A stretch of DNA of 6,733 nt from Chitinophagaceae bacterium. GTDB taxonomy: Bacteria > Bacteroidota > Bacteroidia > Chitinophagales > Chitinophagaceae. This document shows, in pieces, positions 1 to 6,299 of the stretch. Both the position numbers and the translations under genes were made by a program. Location of the stretch: NCBI GenBank assembly GCA_025351145.1, contig JANXWM010000361.1, forward strand, positions 1 through 6,733. The letters run 5' to 3'. A model generated the notes under the pieces. That model was not told where the DNA came from, did no database searches, and was given only the letters and a program-made list of their open reading frames with translations. How positions within the stretch are numbered: position 1 is the first letter of the stretch; the number at the start of each line of letters is the position of its first letter.

Positions 1-257
1 AAAGACCACCATAAAACAATGCGTATAAAAACTTTTTTAGGGCCTATATGATCGCCCAACAGGCCGGAAGGAATTTCGAACAATGCATACGCCAATGCAA
101 AAGATGCAAGCACCCAGCCAAACTGTTCATTGCTTAATGCAAACTCCGTTTTTATTCTTACGCCTACAATAGAAACGCAAATACGGTCGAGATAAGTAAG
201 TGTGGTTAGTGAACATAAAAATATAAGTACGCGGTAACGGTATGGGATTGGCTTCAT
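1..257 (-). CDS. MFS transporter, anion:cation symporter (ACS)-like, N-terminal part
   Basis: Reading the minus strand from the ATG at 257 gives 85 codons that remain open to the left edge, so only the N-terminus is present. Seen: a hydrophobic first segment (about residues 10-32) containing TYLDRICVS, and a second (about 46-67) followed by GLLGDHIGPKKVFIR. Known: the latter matches the MFS signature loop between TM2 and TM3 (GxLxDxxGxxxx with basic residues), and YLDR in TM1 is typical of the ACS branch, which takes up organic anions such as hexuronates, tartrate or glucarate. The protein would sit in the inner membrane. The substrate cannot be told from this fragment. It is divergent from the large plus-strand gene and about 515 bp from it, and nothing ties the two functionally. 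The start is the first Met directly before the hydrophobic segment, with a short basic lead (MKPIPYRYR). Confidence 0.85.
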   Translation of the reverse strand, partial: MKPIPYRYRVLIFLCSLTTLTYLDRICVSIVGVRIKTEFALSNEQFGWVLASFALAYALFEIPSGLLGDHIGPKKVFIRIVLWWS

Positions 258-431
258 CGTTCAGGTTTATAAATATGCAACAACCGAATGAAAGCATAAG
301 ATAACAAATAGATTTTTAAGGTGCAGCAATATTACAGTAAGAAATTTTTATTCATCTTATCATGATATGTTTAATGATGAAATGAATGATTATTATTTTG
401 AACCCGGCAGCATATCATTGTGAAGCTTTAG

Positions 432-594
432 TTGCGTCGCACTCTTGTACTGCATAACAACGTGCGTCATTGCGAGGAGGTACGACGAAGCAATCTCTTG
501 TCGTGCGCTCTACTTACAGCTTATGTTATGCCAGGAGATTGCTTCGTGCCTCGCAATGACGATGCATGTTATAATGTACAAGAGTGCGACGCAA
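432..594. repeat. 163-bp palindromic MITE/REP-like element with 19-bp terminal inverted repeats
   Basis: The left end TTGCGTCGCACTCTTGTAC (432-450) is repeated exactly as its reverse complement at 576-594 (19 of 19). The symmetry continues inward: CGTCATTGCGAGG at 465-477 pairs with CCTCGCAATGACG at 549-561, and CGAAGCAATCTC at 486-497 pairs with GAGATTGCTTCG at 535-546, with a 6-nt length difference between the arms. The element could fold into one long imperfect hairpin with a loop around 498-534. It encodes no plausible protein, so if mobile it would be non-autonomous. The inner motif resembles the widespread CGTCATTGCGAGG...GAAGCAATCTC family of bacterial palindromic repeats (recalled from general knowledge, not checked). 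A solo copy of the 19-mer lies at 6191-6209. No clear target-site duplication is visible at the ends. Confidence 0.85.
465..561. repeat. Inner palindrome nested in the 163-bp element
   Basis: The arms are CGTCATTGCGAGG plus CGAAGCAATCTC on the left (465-497) and their reverse complements on the right (535-561). The left arm has 6 extra bases between the two blocks. Roughly 14 bases either side, between this core and the outer 19-bp repeats, are poorly matched. The core may therefore be a separate repeat lying between the two 19-mers rather than part of one perfect palindrome. Such hairpins in intergenic DNA can stabilise or terminate transcripts; here that is only a possibility. Confidence 0.7.
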
Positions 595-630
595 GAGGCG
601 ATTCCATATATTCAAATGCCTGGTACAAAA
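576..630 (+). repeat. Left copy of a ~55-bp inverted repeat flanking the CHAT gene
   Basis: This segment starts with GTACAAGAGTGCGACGCAA and aligns without gaps to the reverse complement of 6155-6209. By hand count 43 of 55 positions are identical: the first 20 are perfect and the rest diverged, with shared blocks ATATATT and TGCC. In the frame starting TAC at 577 it reads YKSATQ, then YIQMPGTKK and a stop, closely paralleling the other copy. Confidence 0.75.
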
Positions 631-772
631 AAATGAAAGGGATTTATTTTATGGAAAATTAATTGAATCAACATGGGTAAATATTTTTTGGAAATAAAAA
701 ATTACTGCCTTTTAATTGAAAAAAAATAATTGTAGATTTAATAATTAATCCCCCAGCATTAAAACCTATAAT

Positions 773-3700
773 ATGCCAGTGAAATTTCAGTTCTACGGAA
801 CCCCAAATGCAGTATTAAGCGAGAGTTACCAGCAATTAAGAAGCGTGCATCCCAATGTGCAGGCAGCGGAATACACTGCATTATCCGTACGTTCGGGTGA
901 AGCAAAACCAGTAACCATTGAAACGGCTGATGACGATTTGATTGTAATGCAAATGAGCAACGATGTACAATGGCATTACCGTGCAGATGAGTTTTCGGAT
1001 TTTTTAAACCGTCATCCCGGCACAAAACGCGGCGGTACTGAAGGTGAACTGGAAGTGCCTTCGTTTTTTGTATCGCAGGATGATACACGTGGCCTTGGTG
1101 ATATGTTTAAAACAAAGGCGCTTACAGTTATTACAGGTATGGCTGCAAAAGGTGCTGCAAAACTGCTTGCTGAAAAAATGGAAAGCAGCCTCGATGTTGG
1201 CCTGCATGCCTGCAATGAAAAATTTGCTTTTACAGATTTTGATGTAAAAAACTTTGTAGCAGGCAAGCCTTATTTATTATTTATTCATGGTACCAATTCC
1301 AGTACAGACGGGGCTTTTAACGGATTAAAAACCAATGATGCCTACAATACTTTGTTCAAATTTTACAATGGCCGCGTTCTGGCATTTGAACACAAAACAC
1401 TTTCTGAGAGCCCGGTAAAAAATGTTACTGATTTGCTGAATGCGCTGCCGCAGGGAATTGTCCTGGATGTGGTTTCTCATTCAAGAGGCGGAATAGTTGC
1501 AGATCTGCTTGCACGCTGCAGCAATGGTGAAGTTCCTTTTAATGCGGATGAAATGAAAATCATCGGTAAGAATGAAGATTTTCAAAATTTAAAAGACGAA
1601 GCAACTATTGCCAACGAAGCAGCAACCGGTAAGAATTTAGTTGTTACAAAAATGGTGAGGGTGGCCTGTCCCGCGGCAGGAACTGTATTAATAGCAAACC
1701 GGCTGGATAATGTGGTAAACGTTTTGTGCAACTTATTAAAACTAATACCCGGTGCTGCCACATGCATGCCTTTTACCATGTTTCTTGATTTTGCAAAAGC
1801 AGTGGTACAGGAAAGAACAGATATTAATGTATTTCCGGGACTGGCGGCACAAATACCCGGATCGCCATTGGTAAGGATGCTGAATAACCCGAACAGGAAA
1901 ATTGCATCAGAGCTTTTTGTTATTTCAGGGGATGTAGAGCATTCAGGCATATTTAAAAGCATGCTGGTTATTGCAACCAATCTCTATTTTGGGGAAGCAC
2001 ACGATTATGTGGTGAACAGTAATTCTATGTTCAGGGGAACCTACAGGAGCATTGTTGTAAAAGAACATTTTGAACAGGAAGCAAGCGTAAACCACTTTAA
2101 TTATTTTATAAATAAAAAAAGCCAGGATGCATTACTCACAGCACTTGTAAATACGGCAGCTACTGACAAGTTTTATGAACTAATAGGAGAGACCAGCGCC
2201 ATTACTATAGTACACCAACGCGGTGAAACAGGCAAAAAACCTTTGGTTTATATACTGCCAGGTGTAATGGGCAGCAACCTCGACGTTGATGCAGAAAGAG
2301 TGTGGCTTAATTACCTGGGAATGGTTGGTGGTGTTTTGTCAAAGCTTAACATAGGCAGGGCAAATGTAACAGCTGAATCTGTTCATAACAACACTTACAA
2401 TAACTTAATTAATTATTTAAGCAGCGACTTTGATGTGGTTCCTTTTCCTTACGACTGGCGCATTTCGTTAACAGAAGCAGCTGACCTGCTTGCAACAGAT
2501 ATAAATAAAAAACTGGCTGACAGTAAACGAACATGTAAAGAATTTTACTTTATCGCACATTCTATGGGTGGTCTGGTGTTAAGAGCAATGATGCATTTCA
2601 ACAAAGACGTTTGGGATAAGATAACAGCCATAAAGAAGCCAAGGGTTTTAATGCTTGGTGTACCTAATGAAGGATCATACGGCACAGTACGCATATTACT
2701 GGGTAAAGACAGTGTTATTAAGAAATTGGCCTTGTTAGATTTCATACACCCCAAAAAATATTTATTAGAAATCTTTAAAGAATACCCTGCACTGGTTCAA
2801 CTATTACCATATAGCTCAAATGGGATTTTTGATATAAATACATGGACAAATCTACAGCATGCAAACGACGAGTTTACCGGGGTTCCTTCTCAAAGCACGT
2901 TGGATACGGGGTTAAAGTTTTATAATGCTATCAAAGACACCAATTACGATAACGATGTTTTCAGGTACATAGCCGGGCAGGATGACAGCACCCCCGAAAA
3001 TTTTTCTATTGTAAATGGCAGGATCGTTTTTACTGCTACTGCACAGGGCGACGGAAGGGTTTTATGGAATACTATTCCTGCTTCTCTGTTACCGGCAAAC
3101 GTATATTATGTACAGGCTGACCATGGCAATATTCCAAAATGCGAATCAGCATTTGAAGGATTTAAGGAACTGCTTAATAAAGGCACTACCAGTTTATTAT
3201 CCAATGCAAGGCCAATTGCAAGAGGAACCGAACAATTACAAATAATGCCCGATAGTGATTATGTAACTATACCATCTGAAGGGGAATTGAATGATGCACT
3301 GTTAAGCAATAAAGAAAAACCGCGTAAAACAACAAGTGACCAGGTTATTAATGTAAGTATTATCAATGGCGATCTTGTACATTCCAGCTATGCTGTAGTG
3401 GTAGGGCATTTTACAGGTGACGGTATTATTTATGCCGAGCGTTACCTGGATAAGGCACTCGATTATAAGCTAAGCGAATACCATTTAGCAGGAAATTATC
3501 CCGGGGAGATAGGCACACACCTGGTAATCTTAAATGATAAAACAGGCGTTAATGAAACCATGATTTGCAAAGGCGGGGTAGTTGTTGGTTTAGGAGACTT
3601 TGGCTCACTTACAGAGAACAGGCTTACTGCCAGTTTAACGCAGGCATTCCTTACACTTGCTATAAAGTACAATGAGTCTATACGAAATAAAAGTGTGGAT

Positions 3701-6073
3701 GCAGATGCAGACTTCGGCATATCTTCTTTACTAATAGGCAGTGATTTTGCAGGTTTGCGGATAAGCAATTCAGTAAAAGCAATTTTCTCCGCGGTTATGC
3801 AGGCAAATGAAAAGCTGGAAGCTATGCCTGCATATAATTACAAAAAAATTAACCGTGTAGAGATTGTTGAAATTTACCAGCATAAAGCCATACAGATTGG
3901 CAGAATTATCAAGAGTTTTATAACAGAAGGCGGCTTTAGTAATTTCAGGTTTACTCCTCCTGTTACAAAGATTGGTTCCGGTGCATTAAAGATTTTTGCC
4001 GATGAAAACCAACAGGACAACTGGCACAGGCTTGAAGTGAGTGTGGTTAAAAAAGAAAGCCCGGTTGATGATGAAGACAAAAGATTACTTCCTATCAGAT
4101 TCGTATCTATTACAGACAAAGCACATGCTGATGAAGAAGTGCTGCCAGCCAACAGGCTGATCGTTGAATCCCTTATTCAAAAGGTTGCAAAGCATTCCCA
4201 GTTGAATAAAGCATTCTCCCAAACGTTGTACGAATTACTGATACCAAACGACCTGAAGGGTTACGGTTCAAGCCTGCGAAATCTTGTACTCATCGTTGAT
4301 GAACAAACTGCCCGTTACCCATGGGAGCTGTTGCAGGATGCAAACGGTATATCAGAGAAACCAATGGTCATTAACACAGGTATTGTACGCCAGTTAAAAA
4401 CAGAAGCATACCGGAAAAATGTAATCATCAACAACAGCAGCCGTGCACTTATTATAGGTAATCCTAAAACTGAAGGCAAATATCCCCCGCTGCCTGCAGC
4501 AGAAAAGGAAGCGGAAAATGTATTAAAGATCTTTCAGGCAAATGGATTAGAAATTACCAGCAGTATTGGGGAAGAAGATATTGATATTGTTCAAAAATTA
4601 TTGATCAAAAGTTACAAGATTATACATATCGCTTCGCATGGTATTGTAGGTGCAACCGCTAAAGACCCTACAGGTGTTGTAATAGGAAAAGAGATCGTTT
4701 TTACCGCAGGTGATTTTGACCAGATGCGCATCGTACCCGAATTTGTTTTTATTAACTGCTGCTCATCCAATGAATACGACCTCGCTGTTGCAGAGCAAAT
4801 GCGGCATAAGTTCGATCTCGCTGCAAGTGTAGGTACACAATTAATTGAAATGGGTGTTAAAGCCGCTATCGTTACAGGCTGGGAAATTGATGACAGTGCT
4901 GCCGGTGCTTTCTCCGATACATTTTACAACGCCATGTTCCAGGGAAAACAATTTGGAGATGCAGTTCGCGCTGCCAGGGAAAAAACATACAACGAATACG
5001 GGCAAACCAATACCTGGGGCGCTTATCAATGTTATGGAGATCCTTTTTATGCTTTTAAACCTTCCGGTATAAAAAGCAAAAAGAAGGAATATAGTTTTGT
5101 AGACAAAATTGAAGTGATCTACGAAATTGATAATCTTATCAGCCAAATAACAAGCGCTTCAAAACGCAAAGGATATGAAGAATACAAACCAATTATCGAA
5201 GATATTCAAAATGCCCTGCAACCGGCATGGAGACAAAATGCAGAAATAGTCGAAAGGTTTGCTATGCTTTACAAAACACTTGAATGGTTCGATAAAGCTA
5301 TTGAATGCTACCAGCAACTCTTCTCAATTGAAGATGCTGCATATACCATCAAGTCAGTAGAACAGTATTGCAATATAAGGGTCCGCTATGGCGTAAAACA
5401 ATTTAAAAATAATGCAATATCAAAAACTGAAGCGCATAAATTAATCAGCAATTCCATCAAAGAACTGGAAAAATTAAATGGCACAACTTTCGAGCGATAC
5501 AGCCTTATTGCCGCATCGTACAGAAGGTTTTTCGAAATTGACAATACCGACTTTAAACCACTTATTAAAGCTGCTGAATATTACAGGCTGGCTTATGAAT
5601 ATTCAGAAAAATCAACAGGAAGTTTATACTATTATCCATACTTTAACTGGTTACACTTTGCCATTTTATTTTCAGGTGCAAAACACACCGAAAAGTTTTT
5701 ACAAATGCCTGCTGACAGGAGCCAACTGGATAAACAGGCACTTGCCCATGCCGCAGAATTAGAAAATACCAATCCTGATTTTTGGAATAAGACAGCATTA
5801 TCTTCTCATTATTTAGCAGAATTATTGTCAACTAAAATACCAGAAGAAATTGCCGGTTATTCAAAGCAGATACAAAAGAATTTCCTTACAGCATGGAGCA
5901 AAGAAGGCGACCCATCCGCAAGGGATTCCTTTATAACCTATATCGCATTTATTATTTCCCTGCTGGATCAATTGGCTGTTGATACCAAAAAAATCAGGGA
6001 CACCAAAATCAGTGCATTAAATAATTTAATCATCAGTATAGAAAAAGCATCAGACAATAACGGTAAAAAATAA
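773..6073 (+). CDS. Giant CHAT-domain protease fused to two alpha/beta-hydrolase (lipase-like) domains
   Basis: This encodes 1766 residues. There is no signal peptide or clear transmembrane segment, so it is probably cytoplasmic. Domain order: uncharacterised N-terminus (1-160); alpha/beta-hydrolase (about 164-445; HGTNS at 172, nucleophile S237 in SHSRGG); LCAT-like hydrolase (about 488-800; PGVMGSNL at 496, S597 in AHSMGG); predicted macro-like domain (about 855-1060); CHAT protease (about 1150-1430; H1289, C1330); and a helical TPR-like tail (about 1440-1766). Known: CHAT domains are caspase-like cysteine proteases, several of which act in anti-phage or cell-death pathways when coupled to sensors and effectors. 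Inferred: a single-chain conflict effector in which proteolysis may control the hydrolases. The start is firm: an in-frame TAA lies at 746-748 and no other ATG, GTG or TTG intervenes. No Shine-Dalgarno is present, as is usual in Bacteroidota. The gene ends in tandem TAATAA stops. Function in the cell is unproven. Confidence 0.93.
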   Translation: MPVKFQFYGTPNAVLSESYQQLRSVHPNVQAAEYTALSVRSGEAKPVTIETADDDLIVMQMSNDVQWHYRADEFSDFLNRHPGTKRGGTEGELEVPSFFVSQDDTRGLGDMFKTKALTVITGMAAKGAAKLLAEKMESSLDVGLHACNEKFAFTDFDVKNFVAGKPYLLFIHGTNSSTDGAFNGLKTNDAYNTLFKFYNGRVLAFEHKTLSESPVKNVTDLLNALPQGIVLDVVSHSRGGIVADLLARCSNGEVPFNADEMKIIGKNEDFQNLKDEATIANEAATGKNLVVTKMVRVACPAAGTVLIANRLDNVVNVLCNLLKLIPGAATCMPFTMFLDFAKAVVQERTDINVFPGLAAQIPGSPLVRMLNNPNRKIASELFVISGDVEHSGIFKSMLVIATNLYFGEAHDYVVNSNSMFRGTYRSIVVKEHFEQEASVNHFNYFINKKSQDALLTALVNTAATDKFYELIGETSAITIVHQRGETGKKPLVYILPGVMGSNLDVDAERVWLNYLGMVGGVLSKLNIGRANVTAESVHNNTYNNLINYLSSDFDVVPFPYDWRISLTEAADLLATDINKKLADSKRTCKEFYFIAHSMGGLVLRAMMHFNKDVWDKITAIKKPRVLMLGVPNEGSYGTVRILLGKDSVIKKLALLDFIHPKKYLLEIFKEYPALVQLLPYSSNGIFDINTWTNLQHANDEFTGVPSQSTLDTGLKFYNAIKDTNYDNDVFRYIAGQDDSTPENFSIVNGRIVFTATAQGDGRVLWNTIPASLLPANVYYVQADHGNIPKCESAFEGFKELLNKGTTSLLSNARPIARGTEQLQIMPDSDYVTIPSEGELNDALLSNKEKPRKTTSDQVINVSIINGDLVHSSYAVVVGHFTGDGIIYAERYLDKALDYKLSEYHLAGNYPGEIGTHLVILNDKTGVNETMICKGGVVVGLGDFGSLTENRLTASLTQAFLTLAIKYNESIRNKSVDADADFGISSLLIGSDFAGLRISNSVKAIFSAVMQANEKLEAMPAYNYKKINRVEIVEIYQHKAIQIGRIIKSFITEGGFSNFRFTPPVTKIGSGALKIFADENQQDNWHRLEVSVVKKESPVDDEDKRLLPIRFVSITDKAHADEEVLPANRLIVESLIQKVAKHSQLNKAFSQTLYELLIPNDLKGYGSSLRNLVLIVDEQTARYPWELLQDANGISEKPMVINTGIVRQLKTEAYRKNVIINNSSRALIIGNPKTEGKYPPLPAAEKEAENVLKIFQANGLEITSSIGEEDIDIVQKLLIKSYKIIHIASHGIVGATAKDPTGVVIGKEIVFTAGDFDQMRIVPEFVFINCCSSNEYDLAVAEQMRHKFDLAASVGTQLIEMGVKAAIVTGWEIDDSAAGAFSDTFYNAMFQGKQFGDAVRAAREKTYNEYGQTNTWGAYQCYGDPFYAFKPSGIKSKKKEYSFVDKIEVIYEIDNLISQITSASKRKGYEEYKPIIEDIQNALQPAWRQNAEIVERFAMLYKTLEWFDKAIECYQQLFSIEDAAYTIKSVEQYCNIRVRYGVKQFKNNAISKTEAHKLISNSIKELEKLNGTTFERYSLIAASYRRFFEIDNTDFKPLIKAAEYYRLAYEYSEKSTGSLYYYPYFNWLHFAILFSGAKHTEKFLQMPADRSQLDKQALAHAAELENTNPDFWNKTALSSHYLAELLSTKIPEEIAGYSKQIQKNFLTAWSKEGDPSARDSFITYIAFIISLLDQLAVDTKKIRDTKISALNNLIISIEKASDNNGKK
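1262..2107 (+). other. Domain: alpha/beta-hydrolase 1 (PGAP1/DUF7379-like) of the CHAT protein
   Basis: Residues about 164-445. A strand (PYLLFI) leads into HGTNSS, the typical oxyanion-side HG motif of lipases, starting at H172. The nucleophile elbow is VVSHSRGG with S237. A candidate acid is D411 in HDYVVNSNSM, and a candidate base is H441 in VNHFNYF; this order (Ser, Asp before S, His) fits the alpha/beta-hydrolase fold. The domain therefore looks catalytically intact. Likely substrates are esters or lipids; the specific one cannot be read from the sequence. The acid and base assignments are inferred from spacing only. Confidence 0.75.
2234..3172 (+). other. Domain: LCAT-like lipase/acyltransferase of the CHAT protein
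   Basis: Residues about 488-800. The domain opens with YILPGVMGSNLDVD (P496-G497, G500-S501), followed by VWLN from residue 510, which is the opening signature of the lecithin:cholesterol acyltransferase family. FPYDWRIS follows at about 558-565 and the nucleophile elbow AHSMGGLVLRAM carries S597. D760 in QGDGRV and H784 in ADHGNIP complete a plausible triad in the usual LCAT order. Known: LCAT-family enzymes act on acyl chains of phospholipids or sterols. Inferred: a phospholipase-type activity that could damage membranes. All key residues are present. Confidence 0.82.
3335..3952 (+). other. Domain: macro-like / peptidase M17 N-terminal-like region of the CHAT protein
   Basis: Residues about 855-1060. 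It is an alternating strand/helix segment: VINVSIINGDL, SYAVVVGHFTGD, then THLVILN, GGVVVGLGDFG (934-944) and LTENRLTASLTQAFLTLA. The run VVVGLG...LTENRL followed by a helix resembles the N-terminal (macro-fold) domain of leucyl aminopeptidases, which has a VVGLG...LT...R pattern. There is no M17 catalytic domain after it. Possible roles are ligand sensing (nucleotide or ADP-ribose type) or a structural spacer. This is fold recognition by eye and needs a profile search. Confidence 0.45.
4220..5062 (+). other. Domain: CHAT caspase-like protease of the large protein
   Basis: Residues about 1150-1430. It begins with YELLIPNDLK (1153), then LVLIVDEQTARYPWELLQD with P1183-W1184-E1185, the conserved PWELL of CHAT domains. 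The catalytic histidine is H1289 in IIHIASHG, and the catalytic cysteine is C1330 in FINCCSS (canonical form LNACxS; C1329 replaces the usual small residue). The closing part has the typical GVKAAIVTGWEIDD, DAVRAAREK and WGAYQCYGDPFYAF (G1422-D1423-P1424). All landmark motifs are present, so an active cysteine protease is expected. The segment just before it, including LPIRFVSITDKA, seems to be a companion region common to such proteins (from memory). Confidence 0.92.
5090..6070 (+). other. Domain: C-terminal helical, TPR-like region of the CHAT protein
   Basis: Residues about 1440-1766. It is almost entirely predicted helix, with TPR-like spacing in two places: from about A1490 (MLYKTLEWFDKAIECYQQLF) and from about E1574 through A1600 (RYSLIAASYRRFF, AAEYYRLAYEYSEK). 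Known: CHAT proteases are often joined to TPR arrays, which in the CRISPR-associated TPR-CHAT protease dock the sensor complex. Inferred: a partner- or trigger-binding surface. The repeats are degenerate and their number cannot be settled by eye. Confidence 0.55.
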
Positions 6074-6154
6074 TAACAGGCAGTCTTTAATTTGCATTTT
6101 GCATCAACAAAAATCGCAGTGGTGTTAATTTAAAAAAACATTTTTAAAGGCAGG

Positions 6155-6209
6155 TTATTTACCCGGCAATAAAATATATTTCACCGTCCCTTGCGTCGCA
6201 CTCTTGTAC
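6155..6209 (-). repeat. Right copy of the inverted repeat: solo 19-mer plus conserved flank
   Basis: TTGCGTCGCACTCTTGTAC at 6191-6209 is identical to 432-450 and to the reverse complement of 576-594. No second arm lies nearby, so this is a solo end without the inner palindrome. The adjoining 6155-6190 matches 595-630 in reverse complement, giving 43 of 55 identities over the whole segment by hand count. On the minus strand it reads YKSATQGTVKYILLPGK and a stop. It lies between the CHAT gene and the FRG gene. Confidence 0.75.
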
Positions 6210-6299
6210 GTTCCAATTATATATTGAGCTTTTACCGAAGCAGAGAACCCAAGCGAATTGATGTTGGCGGTGATGCCAAAATCTATTAAAATAACTTTT

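Larger units (their letters stand above)
258..772. other. Divergent intergenic region with embedded repeat
   Basis: This is 515 bp between two divergently transcribed genes, so it should hold both promoters. Positions 258-431 are AT-rich with nothing recognisable. Positions 432-594 hold the palindromic repeat described separately. Positions 595-630 match, in inverted orientation, the DNA at 6155-6190 beyond the large gene. Positions 631-772 are very AT-rich and would carry the promoter and leader of the large gene. I found no exact Bacteroidota -7 element (TAnnTTTG) on either strand. The short open frames here translate the repeat and are not credible genes. Confidence 0.7.

Noticed and set aside
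432..594. CRISPR array or CRISPR remnant
   Set aside because: The repeats are inverted and there are no regularly spaced direct repeats or cas genes in the window.
432..662. Plus-strand open frames of 76 and 63 codons (432-662 and 445-636)
   Set aside because: They are translations of the palindromic element and its flank, with no recognisable protein features.
663..690. Possible Bacteroidota promoter for the large gene: TTG at 663-665 and TATTTTTTG at 682-690
   Set aside because: The -7 element has one base too many compared with TAnnTTTG and the spacing to TTG is shorter than usual. In such AT-rich DNA this is not better than chance.
4841..5146. Open frames opposite or overlapping the CHAT domain (minus 4841-5146, plus 4845-5072)
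   Set aside because: They lie wholly inside the CHAT coding region, whose motifs are unambiguous; they are frame shadows.
6129..6148. Stem-loop TTTAAAAA/TTTTTAAA with a 4-nt loop, as terminator of the large gene
   Set aside because: The 8-bp stem is entirely A-T and no T-tract follows, so it is not a convincing intrinsic terminator.
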